Notes: generated by a model from the sequence alone, not told the origin. A stretch of 64,000 nucleotides of DNA from CAVTSA01 sp963737225 (GCA_963737225.1 CAVTSA010000006.1:89196-153195), one strand, 5' to 3'; positions 44,513 through 52,826 are shown, counted from the stretch's first letter. Translations and numbers: made by a program.

Positions 44513-44566
44513 TTGGTGCACCAATCGCCCCTTCCGGGCAGCGCGAGTGGGGAGTTGGTGCACCAA
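44513..44566 (-). repeat. 42-bp tandem pair with TTGGTGCACCAA palindrome (locus D)
   Basis: TTGGTGCACCAA occurs at 44513 and 44555, 42 bp apart. On the reverse strand the block reads GATTGGTGCACCAAC-N-CCCCACTC then GGGCGATTGGTGCACCAAC, which aligns with locus B at 15356-15430; the two are one repeat family in opposite orientation. CCCC (44528) and GGGG (44549) form a dyad at the midpoint. It lies between convergent genes (gamma-glutamyltransferase and DUF488). Confidence 0.75.
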
Positions 44567-44579
44567 TCGCCCTTTCGGA

Positions 44580-44972
44580 TCAGTCGTCCTCTCGACCCAG
44601 GCGCTCCTCCAGGACCTCCCGGACCACCACCGCCTGGTTGTGCTGCTCGTCGCGGGCGCTGTACAGGAGCGTCAGCGGACCCTGTCGCGCCAGCGCATCC
44701 AGCTGGTCGAGCAGCCGCAGCTGAGGCTCTTGAGACAGCTCCTCGCGGTAGCGGCGGCGGAACTCGTCCCAACGCTCGGGCGCGTGACCGAACCACTGGC
44801 GCAGCGCGTTGGATGGCCCCAGGTCCCGCAGCCAGAGGTCGGGTGCGAGCCACTCCTTGCGAATCCCCCGGGGCCAGAGCCGGTCGACCAGCACCCGGGA
44901 GCCCGGAGACGGTGCTGACGCGGCAGGGTCATAGACTCGCCGCAGATCGATCGGGTGATGCGTGCGTGCCAT
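44580..44972 (-). CDS. DUF488 family protein
   Basis: A 130-residue protein with the DUF488 pattern: IDLRRVYDPAA at the start, RVLVDRLWPRGIRKEWLAPD near residue 26, WFGHAPERWDEFRRRYREEL near residue 60 and LTLLYSARDEQHNQAVVVRE near residue 100. The family is widespread and uncharacterised. It is divergent from the MerR-ahcY operon, sharing the promoter region at 44973-45039. Confidence 0.88.
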   Translation of the reverse strand: MARTHHPIDLRRVYDPAASAPSPGSRVLVDRLWPRGIRKEWLAPDLWLRDLGPSNALRQWFGHAPERWDEFRRRYREELSQEPQLRLLDQLDALARQGPLTLLYSARDEQHNQAVVVREVLEERLGREDD

Positions 44973-45006
44973 GGGCGAAGGATGCGACCTCTGCCCATCC
45001 CGACGG

Positions 45007-45019
45007 ACCTTGACAAGGT
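45007..45019. promoter_or_regulatory. Dyad overlapping a TTGACA box before merR-ahcY
   Basis: ACCTT-GAC-AAGGT (45007-45019) is a perfect short dyad that contains a consensus -35 hexamer TTGACA (45010-45015). The MerR start is 21 bp downstream and the divergent DUF488 start is at 44972. MerR proteins bind dyads within the promoter spacer, so this could be the autoregulatory site; no convincing -10 box is seen at standard spacing. Confidence 0.45.
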
Positions 45020-45039
45020 TGTGGTAACGTCATCGACCG

Positions 45040-45396
45040 ATGAACGGCCTCACCGTACAGGACGCCGCCCGGACCACCGGATGGTCGGCTCGGATGCTGC
45101 GCTACATCGAGCAGGTCGGGCTGGTGGCGCCCCCTCGCTCGGAGGGTGGCTACCGCCTGTACGGAAGCCGTGATCTGGAGCGGCTTCGGTCGCTGCGCCG
45201 GCTGCTGCTCGAGCACGGGGTCCGTCTCGACGATCTCGGGTTCGCGCTGCGTCTGCGCCGCGATCCGCGCCTGCGTGAAGCCGTCGATACCTGGTTCGCC
45301 GGGACCGAACCCGCGACGCCCGCCGTCCAGCCCTCGCCGCTCGAGTGGCTGGTCGCCACGCCCCGCAGCCACGAGCGCCTCCGCTACGTGGCGTGA
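45040..45396 (+). CDS. MerR-family regulator
   Basis: A 118-residue regulator with the MerR DNA-binding domain: LTVQDAARTTGWSARMLRYI then EQVGLVAPPRSEGGYRLYGS and DLERLRSLRRLLLEHGV. The C-terminal is short, with no cysteines, so it does not resemble metal sensors. It sits 17 bp before ahcY on the same strand, an unusual pairing that suggests it controls the methyl cycle or responds to S-adenosyl compounds (inference). The ATG at 45040 is the conserved start. Confidence 0.88.
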   Translation: MNGLTVQDAARTTGWSARMLRYIEQVGLVAPPRSEGGYRLYGSRDLERLRSLRRLLLEHGVRLDDLGFALRLRRDPRLREAVDTWFAGTEPATPAVQPSPLEWLVATPRSHERLRYVA

Positions 45397-45413
45397 CCGA
45401 AAAGGAGCACTGC

Positions 45414-46862
45414 ATGAGCATCGCCCCAGCCACCGACTTCAAGGTGAAGGACCTCCAGCTGGCCGAGTTCGGCCGCAAGGAGATCGACCTCGCCGAGCAC
45501 GAGATGCCGGGCCTGATGTCGCTTCGCGACGAATACCGCAAGGCCCAGCCGCTCGCCGGCGCACGGATCACCGGCTCGCTGCACATGACGATCCAGACCG
45601 CGGTCCTGATCGAGACGCTGACCGCTCTCGGAGCGGAGGTGCGGTGGGCGAGCTGCAACGTCTTCTCGACGCAGGACCACGCCGCCGCCGCGGTGGCGGT
45701 GGGTCCCGAAGGCACCCCGGAGCACCCACGTGGCGTGCCCGTCTTCGCCTGGAAGGGGGAGACGCTGGAGGAGTACTGGTGGTGCACCAACCAGGCTCTT
45801 TCCTGGCCGGGCGACCAGGGTCCGAACATGATCCTCGACGACGGGGGTGACGCCACCCTGCTGGTGCACACCGGGGTCGGGTTCGAGACCGAGGGCGAAG
45901 CGCCGGATCCGGCGAACGCAGGCAGCGAGGAGGAGGCGGTTCTGCTGCGTCTCCTCGACGAGTCACTGCGCCAGGACCCGGAGCGCTGGACCAAACGTGC
46001 GTCCGAGATCAGGGGCGTCACCGAAGAGACGACGACGGGCGTCCACCGCCTGTACCAGCTGGCGGAGGCGGGCCGCCTGCTGTTCCCGGCGATCAACGTC
46101 AACGACTCGGTCACCAAGTCCAAGTTCGACAACAAGTACGGCTGCCGCCACTCCTTGATCGACGGCATCAACCGGGCCACCGACGTTCTGATCGGGGGCA
46201 AGGTGGCGGTGATCTGCGGCTACGGCGATGTCGGCAAGGGCTGCGCCGAGTCACTCCGGGGCCAGGGCGCCCGCGTGATCATCACCGAGATCGACCCCAT
46301 CTGCGCGCTCCAGGCAGCGATGGACGGCTACCAGGTGGCGACGCTCGAGGACGTGGTCGAGACGGCCGACATCTTCGTCACCGCGACCGGGAACCTCTCC
46401 GTCATCACGGCCGACCACCTCTCGCGGATGAAGCACCAGGCGATCGTCGGCAACATCGGCCATTTCGACAACGAGATCGACATGGCAGGTCTGGCCAGGC
46501 TGCCCGACGTCGAGCGCATCAACATCAAGCCCCAGGTCGACGAATGGCGGTTCGAGGACGGGCACAAGATCATCGTTCTGTCGGAGGGCCGGCTGCTCAA
46601 CCTCGGGAACGCAACGGGCCACCCCTCGTTCGTGATGTCGAACTCGTTCAGCAACCAGACCATCGCGCAGATCGAGCTCTTCACGAAGCCGGGCGAGTAC
46701 GACAAGACGGTCTACCGGCTCCCCAAGGACCTGGACGAGAAGGTGGCGCGCCTCCACCTGGCGGCGCTCGGCGTCCACCTCACCGAGCTGACCAGGGAGC
46801 AGGCGGACTACCTCGGGGTGCCGGTGACGGGCCCCTACAAGTCAGACCACTACCGGTACTGA
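45414..46862 (+). CDS. ahcY: S-adenosylhomocysteinase
   Basis: A 482-residue protein that matches AhcY throughout: GSLHMTIQTAVLIETLTALG near residue 50, SCNVFSTQDHAAAAV, NVNDSVTKSKFDNKYGCRHS near residue 223, NAD-binding GKVAVICGYGDVGKGCAESL near residue 265 and the C-terminal PYKSDHYRY that reaches into the partner subunit. It hydrolyses S-adenosylhomocysteine to adenosine and homocysteine and thereby keeps methyltransferases active. AAAAGGAG 7 bp before the ATG at 45414 fixes the start. Co-transcribed with the MerR gene. Confidence 0.97.
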   Translation: MSIAPATDFKVKDLQLAEFGRKEIDLAEHEMPGLMSLRDEYRKAQPLAGARITGSLHMTIQTAVLIETLTALGAEVRWASCNVFSTQDHAAAAVAVGPEGTPEHPRGVPVFAWKGETLEEYWWCTNQALSWPGDQGPNMILDDGGDATLLVHTGVGFETEGEAPDPANAGSEEEAVLLRLLDESLRQDPERWTKRASEIRGVTEETTTGVHRLYQLAEAGRLLFPAINVNDSVTKSKFDNKYGCRHSLIDGINRATDVLIGGKVAVICGYGDVGKGCAESLRGQGARVIITEIDPICALQAAMDGYQVATLEDVVETADIFVTATGNLSVITADHLSRMKHQAIVGNIGHFDNEIDMAGLARLPDVERINIKPQVDEWRFEDGHKIIVLSEGRLLNLGNATGHPSFVMSNSFSNQTIAQIELFTKPGEYDKTVYRLPKDLDEKVARLHLAALGVHLTELTREQADYLGVPVTGPYKSDHYRY

Positions 46863-46879
46863 CCGGCTGAAGGCACGAT

Positions 46880-46927
46880 GCCGGCGGCGCGCCCCCACTT
46901 TCGTCGCCATGGGAGCGCGCTGCCGGC
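46880..46927. terminator. Inverted repeat between convergent ahcY and VOC genes
   Basis: GCCGGCGGCGCGC (46880-46892) and GCGCGCTGCCGGC (46915-46927) form a 13-bp stem with one wobble pair and a 22-nt loop. It lies between the ahcY stop and the end of the VOC gene. No T-tract, but location and stem strength fit a bidirectional terminator in a GC-rich genome. Confidence 0.55.
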
Positions 46928-46945
46928 AAAATGCTTCGCCTGCCT

Positions 46946-47347
46946 CTACCCGGACAGCCTGGCTTCGTCGATCGTGGGCTGGAACAGCTCGACCGGATTG
47001 CCGGAGGGGTCCTCGATCAGCACCTGCCGCCCGCCGACCCCGTTCACGATCTGATTGCGAAATCGGGCGCCCTGCGCTCGCAGCCTTTCCACCAGGGCAT
47101 CCAGGTCCTCGACCTCGATCGAGAAGCGGTTCCACCCGCCCGGGCTGGGCAGCGTACCGTCGGGCATCGCCGCGCCGCCGCCCGGCCCCCCACCGGGCGC
47201 GCTCAGCACCAGCCGCAGGTCCCCGCGGCTGAGCATCGCGAACTGCGGAGCCGGGTGCATCACCTCCCTGAAGCCCAGGTGCTCGCAGTAGAACGCGATC
47301 GCCTGGTCGACGTCGTAGACGATGTAGCGCACGCTCACGGTCGCCAT
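46946..47347 (-). CDS. VOC (glyoxalase/bleomycin-resistance fold) protein
   Basis: A 133-residue two-module VOC protein: VRYIVYDVDQAIAFYCEHLG at the start (module 1) and FSIEVEDLDALVERLRAQGA (module 2), ending VLIEDPSGNPVELFQP with the metal-ligand Glu. Members include glyoxalases, dioxygenases and antibiotic-binding proteins. GGGAGG 6 bp before the ATG at 47347 fixes the start; in-frame sequence upstream is composition-driven. Divergent from the hypothetical gene at 47430. Confidence 0.85.
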   Translation of the reverse strand: MATVSVRYIVYDVDQAIAFYCEHLGFREVMHPAPQFAMLSRGDLRLVLSAPGGGPGGGAAMPDGTLPSPGGWNRFSIEVEDLDALVERLRAQGARFRNQIVNGVGGRQVLIEDPSGNPVELFQPTIDEARLSG

Positions 47348-47429
47348 CGGATACCTCCCCCTCGTCCTGCCTGTGGGTCCGCTGCCGCCGGCCGTCCGTT
47401 GCCGCCAGCCAAAGGATATGCCGCGCCGG

Positions 47430-47726
47430 ATGACGTCGCCGCTGGACTGGCGGGGGACGCGCGAACGCTCGGCGGACCTCCTCCGCGGCCGGACCGGGGA
47501 AGGCGTGGAGACCTGGAACGCGCGTGTCCGCGAAGCGCCGCCCGGGGACGAGGCGGGTGTGCGCGCCTGGCTCACCGAGCGCGACATCACCGGCTACGCG
47601 CAGATGCGCCTGGTTTGGGAGAGGTTCGGGTACCCGGAGTTCATGACCGCGACGGCCAGGCCAGACCACCCCATCGGTGTAGCCTTCCCTGGTCGATGCG
47701 AGCGTTCGCCCTGGTCCTGCAGATGA
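47430..47726 (+). CDS. Hypothetical DUF4287-like protein
   Basis: About 98 residues. The part TRERSADLLRGRTGEGVETW, REAPPGDEAGVRAWLTERDI and GYAQMRLVWERFGYPEFM resembles the DUF4287/DUF5655-type pattern of small actinobacterial proteins. The last 25 residues (ARPDHPIGVAFPGRCERSPW) look unrelated, and the frame overlaps the next gene by 31 bp, so the C-terminus may be affected by an indel near 47660. ATG 47430 or 47418 may be the start. Confidence 0.5.
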   Translation: MTSPLDWRGTRERSADLLRGRTGEGVETWNARVREAPPGDEAGVRAWLTERDITGYAQMRLVWERFGYPEFMTATARPDHPIGVAFPGRCERSPWSCR

Positions 47727-48086
47727 TCATCCGGGTGCTGTGGGTGGTCAACATCGTCCTCGGCATCCTGTTCGCCACCGGGAACCTCGCAGGGCTGGTC
47801 ATGCTGCACGAGACGTTCGGTCTCGTGATCGCGATCTGCCTCCTGATCCTCTCCATCCTGGCCATGGCCCGAGCCCGGGCGGTGGGGCTCGGGCGTGGGC
47901 GGCATCATCGTCGCCATACTGCTGCCCGTGGTCGGCATGGGGCAGGTGGACGTGCTGGTCGGGAACGGCCATTTCGTGGTCGAGATCGTTCACGTCCTGG
48001 TCGCCGTTGCCGCCATCGCGCTGGCCGAGATCCTGGGCCTTCGCTACCGCCGTGCCCTCGCCTCCGGTCGCGGCGCCGCCGCCTGA
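47696..48086 (+). pseudogene. Small membrane protein, one frameshift
   Basis: Two frames make a four-helix membrane protein of about 130 residues: LVLQMIIRVLWVVNIVLGIL, ETFGLVIAICLLILSILAMA, then after a break near 47893 VGGIIVAILLPVVGMGQVDV and EIVHVLVAVAAIALAEILGL. One extra C (CTCGGGCGTGGGC) accounts for the shift. If that base is an assembly error the gene is intact. No family recognised. Confidence 0.55.
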
Positions 48087-48117
48087 CCGGAACCGGGTGC
48101 CCCGCCGCTCAGCCTCC

Positions 48118-48717
48118 TCAGCTTGGCGAGGGGGAAGGCGAGGGGCTGGCGGCGCTGATCGCCTTCAGCCGGACGATGAAGACCAGTGTTCCCGCGGGGA
48201 TCCCTGAGGGCGGCGTCTGCCCGTAACCGAGGTCTTGGGGGACGACCACCCGCCGGATCCCGCCGACTCGCATCCCCTCGACACCCTGCACGAACCCGGG
48301 GATCAGCGCGCTGGTGCTCAGCTCGGTGGTGAAGGGGCCGTTGCTGGATCCGATGCTGGTCTGCAGGAACTCGCCGCTGGCCGAATAGAGCGTGTAGTCC
48401 ATGGTCGCGGTGTCGTTGGCCTGGGCGAGCGCCCCGGTGCCGACCTTGATGTTCGCGTAGGCGAGGCCGTTCGGCAGGTGGACCAGCTTGGCGTTCTGGC
48501 CCATGCTGAAGGGGTCGCCGGACGGGCTCGCAGTGGCCTGAGGGGTCGATGCCCCGACGCCCGACTGCCCGCCCTGGTTCGCGGCGTAGGGGTTGGGATA
48601 CCCACAGGCGACGAAGAGCACGAGCAGCGGGGCGAGCAGGATCAAGAGGGGAAGGCGGCGCACCAGGGGCAGCTTGCGGGAGGGACCCCGGGAGGGGCCG
48701 GCGGATGGCGGAAACAC
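48118..48717 (-). CDS. FKBP-type peptidyl-prolyl isomerase lipoprotein
   Basis: A 199-residue exported protein. A signal with lipobox LFVAC (Cys about 38) anchors it to the outer face of the membrane; a Gly/Ser/Pro-rich linker follows; the FKBP domain (about 85-190) shows DTATMDYTLYSASGEFLQTS, LIPGFVQGVEGMRVGGIRRV and PPSGIPAGTLVFIVRLKAIS. It helps protein folding outside the membrane. It ends next to tRNA-Val, transcribed away from it. Confidence 0.9.
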   Translation of the reverse strand: MFPPSAGPSRGPSRKLPLVRRLPLLILLAPLLVLFVACGYPNPYAANQGGQSGVGASTPQATASPSGDPFSMGQNAKLVHLPNGLAYANIKVGTGALAQANDTATMDYTLYSASGEFLQTSIGSSNGPFTTELSTSALIPGFVQGVEGMRVGGIRRVVVPQDLGYGQTPPSGIPAGTLVFIVRLKAISAASPSPSPSPS

Positions 48718-48747
48718 GGGTGGCTACAATAGGCTCCCGGCTTTTCG

Positions 48748-48820
48748 GGGCGGCTAGCTCAGATGGGAGAGCGCTAGCTTGACATGCTAGAGGTCGGCGG
48801 TTCGATCCCGTCGCCGCCCA
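48748..48820 (+). tRNA. tRNA-Val (anticodon GAC), probable integration site
   Basis: Acceptor GGGCGGC/GCCGCCC, D arm GCTC-AGATGGGA-GAGC, anticodon arm CTAGC-TTGACAT-GCTAG (anticodon GAC) and T arm GGCGG-TTCGATC-CCGTC. CCA is encoded (48821-48823). A tyrosine integrase gene starts 77 bp after its 3' end, so the tRNA 3' half is the likely attachment site. Confidence 0.97.
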
Positions 48821-48897
48821 CCACCATCCTCTTTCGAGTTCAGGTGGCGGCTTTTAAGCCCCCTCCAACGCCTCTTTCTTCCTACGTCACAACGCAG

Positions 48898-49840
48898 ATG
48901 CTAGTGGTAATATCAAGCGATATCGTGCAAGAACCGCTACAAGTTTTACTTCGCGATTACCTTACCCATGTTCGAGCCGGAGGCAAATCGCCGAAAACCG
49001 TCGAGCTCTACGAGAACCATCTGCTCCGGATCTTCTGGCCGTGGGCCAGGGCCCAGGCGCTGACCAGCCCCGACGACCTGACCTCCCGGACGATTGATCA
49101 GCTTCTCGGAGCACCTGCTTACCGAGGGAGGCGCACGAGGGCCGCTCTCGAAGGCAACCGTGCACTCCTACCTGCGCACCGTGAACTACTTCCTATCGTG
49201 GGCAAAGAAGGAGGGGGAGGTCGGCGACGCGAAGGCGCAACTCCCGAGGCTGCCCACACGCGACATCGAAATCCTCTCTCGCGACGAGATCGCGAAGTTG
49301 GAGAACACTGCCCGGAACGAGCGGGACAAGCTGATCATCCGCGTCCTGGGAGATACCGGCGTGCGTGTGGCCGAGCTATGCGGGCTTCGGACGGGTGACC
49401 TCCTCGAGCGAGATCGCCGGTGGTACCTGCGGGTCCGAGGGAAGGGGGACAAGGATCGGCTAGTCCCAGTTCCTGATCTCCACAGGAGAATCTCCCGGTA
49501 CATCCGCGGGAGGCCGGTCTCACTCAACTCTGACCGACTCCTCTACGGGCTCAAGCGGCGCGCCGGGAGCGATGAGTTGGAACCCCTAACACCCTCAGGG
49601 GTTGAACAGATGCTTCGATTGGTGGCTCGCGCCGCGGGTTTCGAGCGACGCGTGTACCCGCACCTCCTGCGGCACAGCTTCGCCACCTGGCAGCTGAGCC
49701 GAGGAATGAACCCGATCCTGCTGGCGGACCTCTTGGGCCACAGCAGTTTGGTCATGATCCATCGCGTTTATGCGCACCTCACGCCGAGCGACGCCTACGA
49801 CGCCATCGTCTCCGCGCTGCGCACCGAGCGGATGTCCTGA
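48898..49840 (+). pseudogene. Tyrosine recombinase/integrase, one frameshift
   Basis: Two frames give a complete phage-type integrase of about 313 residues. The first (ATG 48898) has the SAM-like N-terminal core-binding domain (LRDYLTHVRAGGKSPKTVEL); at about 49101 one extra C shifts the frame, after which FSEHLLTEGGARGP leads into the catalytic domain with Arg in GDTGVRVAELCGL, HLLRHSFATWQ and the Tyr in MIHRVYAHLTP. All catalytic residues are intact. The first 60 bp are AT-rich and use codons unlike the host, a sign of transfer. If the indel is real the element is locked in place. Confidence 0.82.
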
Positions 49841-49890
49841 GTCGCAGACGAGCGCAAGAACGCAGGGCGGCCACGACCCGCGAACCGCAC

Positions 49891-50130
49891 TCAGCTCGCG
49901 CGAACCGACCACGCGTTGCTGGCTTCCACGAGCTGGACCAGCTCAGGCACCGGCGCCGACCGCCGGAAAGCCTGAACCAGCTGCAACGCCGTCAACCCTC
50001 GCACCGGCATTCCACGCATCGCCCGCGATATGGTCGCCACGCTAACGCCAGCCTCGCGGGCCGCCTTTTCCATGCTCCAGCCACGGATCGCGACCTGGTA
50101 CTGAAGCTCGCTCGACGAAATGCGGATCAA
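49891..50130 (-). CDS. Small XRE-type HTH protein
   Basis: A 79-residue protein whose centre, WSMEKAAREAGVSVATISRA then MRGMPVRGLTALQLVQAF, is a Cro/C1-type helix-turn-helix. It faces the integrase (convergent, 51-bp gap) and follows the rep gene on the minus strand. By position it could be the element's excisionase-like or copy-control regulator; sequence alone says only DNA-binding. Confidence 0.75.
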   Translation of the reverse strand: MIRISSSELQYQVAIRGWSMEKAAREAGVSVATISRAMRGMPVRGLTALQLVQAFRRSAPVPELVQLVEASNAWSVRAS

Positions 50131-50912
50131 CAGTCCCCTCCTTGCCGGTCAGCGAAGCCCCCAGAAGCCCTCATGACGCCTCCTTCTCCCCTCCACCAGC
50201 CCGATCGAGCCAGCTGGTGACACTCAGATGACGCGCCCGCTTCCGGGATACCTCATCCTCAAAGACGAGGCCCCGCTCCGCGAGGTAGTGAGGAATGAGC
50301 GACCCGATGTCCTTCATCGCCTCGTCGCGGCCCTCGTGGCCCCGCACCGCCGCCAGCGAAGTCGCGTAGCCCTGGATCCCCTGCACCAGCCTCAGCTCTG
50401 ACGCCTGCTCGATTCGCCGGCGCACCACCCCGGTCATCGTCGGCGCGATCCGCACCGCGCGCACCTCCTCCCACGCGGGGTCCAGCGGCCAGCGCCGCCT
50501 GCGCCGGTCCTTGGTCCGGACGTGCAAGGACAGCCACTTGACCGTCCCGTAGTGCCAGAGATCCTGCACCGAGGCGATCACCTCATCGACCGTGTTGAAG
50601 TGGAACTCGGTCAGCGCCTCGCGCCGGAACTGGAACTCCAGTCGCCACACCGTTGAGCCGGGTACGTAGTCGTCGCCCCACAGGTCGGGGAGCCAACTCA
50701 CGCCGTGCTTACGGATCTCGGCCGTCTTGTCATACAGACGAGCAAGCAGCGCATCCTTCCCGAACTGGAAGCCGTCGAGCCGCGAACCCGACTGGAACAG
50801 TTGCCGGTCGAAGGCTGCCCGGTGCCGCCCATAGCCCACGAAGCGATCCAAGTCGGCCGTGCACAAATCCCACCCCTGCAGATCGGCGTGCACGTCGATC
50901 CGCGAGACGCCT

Positions 50913-50922
50913 TGTTTAAACG
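50913..50922. repeat. Target-site duplication, left copy
   Basis: TGTTTAAACG directly abuts the left IS end and is repeated at 52387-52396 on the right side. It is part of the rep coding sequence. Confidence 0.85.
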
Positions 50923-52386
50923 CAATACCGTTAACTTAAGACCCCTAGCTGTGGTATCCTGGGGTGCGAGGAGCTACCAGGAGTGCCACGCGCGGGTTGG
51001 CGGAAGCCAGAGAGCGAGCAGCGCCTCTCCGATCACATCTCGATCGGCGTCCTGACACGGACCTACCCGCCGGACCTGGTCGACCGCGTGGTTGCCGAAG
51101 CAGGACGTACCGAGGCGCGGCACCGTCTACTGCCGGCGCGGGTGATCGTCTACTACGTGATGGCAATGGCCCTCTACTCGGAAGCCTCCTATGAAGAGGT
51201 GATGCGCTACTTGGTCGAGGGCCTGTCCTGGTTGACACACTGGCGCCGGGGCTGGCAGGTGCCGAGCAAGGTCGCCATCTCCAAGGGCCGCGCGCGCCTG
51301 GGGCTCGAGCCGGTTCGCAAGCTGTTCGAGACCGCGGCCCGGCCGCTGGCAGAGCCTGGTCTGGCGGGGGCCTGGTACCGAGATTGGCGGTTGATGGCAA
51401 TCGACGGCACCTGCCTGGAAGTCGCCGACACCGAGGCCAACGACAAAGAGTTCGGGCGTGCGGGCACGGCCCGAGGTCGAACCGCCTTTCCGCAGCTGCG
51501 GATCGTTGGGCTCGCCGAATGCGGGACCCACGCCATGGTGGCCGCTGCGCTGGGACCTTTCCGTCGCAGCGAGGTGAGCCTGGCCCAAGACGTGTGCAGC
51601 CGACTCCGCCCGGGCATGCTCTGTCTGGCCGATCGTGGGCTCTACAGCTATCGGCTCTGGCAGACCGCCCAAGGCCGGCGAGCCGAGCTGCTCTGGCGGG
51701 TGGGCGATACCCTCCGTCTGGAACCGGAGCAGATCTTCGAGGATGGCTCCTGGCTGACCCGGATCTACGACTCCGGGGATCAGCGTCGAGAGCGCCCGAT
51801 TTGGGTTCGGGCCATCGAATACACCCTGGATGATCCTGGACGCCCGGGAGTTGACCGGTATCGGCTGCTGACCACGATCCTGGATCCGCTCCAGGCGCCG
51901 GCGCCCGAGTTGGCTGCCGCCTACGCGCAGCGTTGGGAGTTCGAGAACGCTCTGGACGAACTCAAAACCCACCAGCGCGGGGCCAATGTCGTGCTCCGCT
52001 CGAGGCACCCCGATGGGGTCTACCAGGAGGCATAGGGCTATCTGCTCACGCATTACGCCGTTCGCGCCCTCATGCACGAGGCCGCAGTTGAGGCCGGCCT
52101 CGATCCGGATCGCCTCTCTTTCTTACGCAGCTTGCGCGTCGCGCGTCGTAGCACCTCGGCGGCGGCCAGCGCTTTTTCCCCCTGAGCACCTAACACTGAT
52201 CTGCCGCCGGGCGATCGCTGAGATCGTCAGTGTCCCGCTCCCATGCCGTCGCCTGCGCACCAATCCTCGCGTGGTCAAGCGAAAGATGTCCAAATTCGGC
52301 GTCAAGCGCCCTGAGCATCGTCAGTGGCCTCAGCCCACGCTCGTCCGGGCTGAACGAGTCTTTGGGTCACTAAGTTAACGGTATTT
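50923..52386 (+). mobile_element. IS4-family-like insertion sequence (1,464 bp)
   Basis: Terminal inverted repeats: left begins CAATACCGTTAACTTAAG; the complement of the right end begins AAATACCGTTAACTTAGTG, matching at 15 of the first 16 positions. The element is flanked by 10-bp direct repeats TGTTTAAACG, a duplication length typical of several IS4-group elements. Inside is one DDE transposase gene, now broken. The AT-rich GTTTAAAC target stands out in the GC-rich rep gene. Confidence 0.85.
50983..52378 (+). pseudogene. IS4-type transposase, nonsense and frameshift
   Basis: The protein (GTG 50983) has the IS4 N-terminal domain (LSDHISIGVLTRTYPPDLVD), then WRLMAIDGTCLEVADTEAND (first catalytic Asp), LCLADRGLYSYRLWQTAQGR (second Asp) and AAAYAQRWEFENALDELKTH (catalytic Glu region). 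An in-frame TAG at 52033-52035 stands where the family would have a Trp (GAGGCATAGGGC). After it the frame continues (GYLLTHYAVRALMHEAAVE) and breaks once more in a T5C5 run near 52178; the other frame carries it to 52378 (PRVVKRKMSKFGVKRPEH). So the IS is no longer self-mobile. Confidence 0.85.
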
Positions 52387-52396
52387 TGTTTAAACG
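52387..52396. repeat. Target-site duplication, right copy
   Basis: Second copy of TGTTTAAACG, identical to 50913-50922. Confidence 0.85.
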
Positions 52397-52826
52397 GCCC
52401 ATCGATCAGGTCGAGGCAAACCAGCCGCTCCACCTGGTCGAGCGCGGGATCGATCCCGACCGAGTGCAGGAACGCCGAGTGCATCTGCACCAGCACGGCC
52501 GGGAACTTCTTCGAGCGCCCCACCATGACCTCATAGTCGGGGGAGGACAGCCAGTACGTGTACCCGCGCCACCCATACGGGCGGCACTCGAAGGCCTCCT
52601 CGGTGACCGGGAACGACAGCGGCGCCACGTCCTCGTTCGCCCGAGCTCGCAGCTGGACATCGGCCAGGAGATCACAGGTCGGCTCCCGGATCGTCCCCTT
52701 GACCGACAGGTTCAGCGTGTCGATACCACTCGCAAGCAGCCTCATATCACCCCCTTCGCGATCTCACGCAAGGACAGATAGGGCACGGTGAGACACGCCG
52801 CGTGCCCGCCCTCCAGGCCGACGCGT

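Larger units (their letters stand above)
50171..52745 (-). pseudogene. Replication-initiator-like gene split by an insertion sequence
   Basis: Two pieces, 52745-52397 (MRLLASGIDTLNLSVKG to DLIDGPFKQ) and 50922-50171, join perfectly in frame once the 1,464-bp IS and one 10-bp target copy are removed, giving 366 residues across the junction GPFK-QGVSRIDVHADL. The whole matches plasmid/ICE replication initiation factors: the SRIDVHADLQGWD motif, FGKDALLARLYDKTAEIRKH and VWRLEFQFRREALTEFHFNT. This is probably the rolling-circle-type Rep of the element. As it stands the gene is interrupted. AAGGGGGTGAT precedes the ATG at 52745. Confidence 0.82.

Noticed and set aside
45360..45413. SAH riboswitch before ahcY
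   Set aside because: Only 17 bp separate the MerR stop from the ahcY start, leaving no room; the leader before MerR shows no recognisable aptamer.
52441..52470. GATCGATCCCGACCG as a tRNA-end repeat
   Set aside because: Only a short chance match to the T-loop sequence, within the rep coding region, with no extension.
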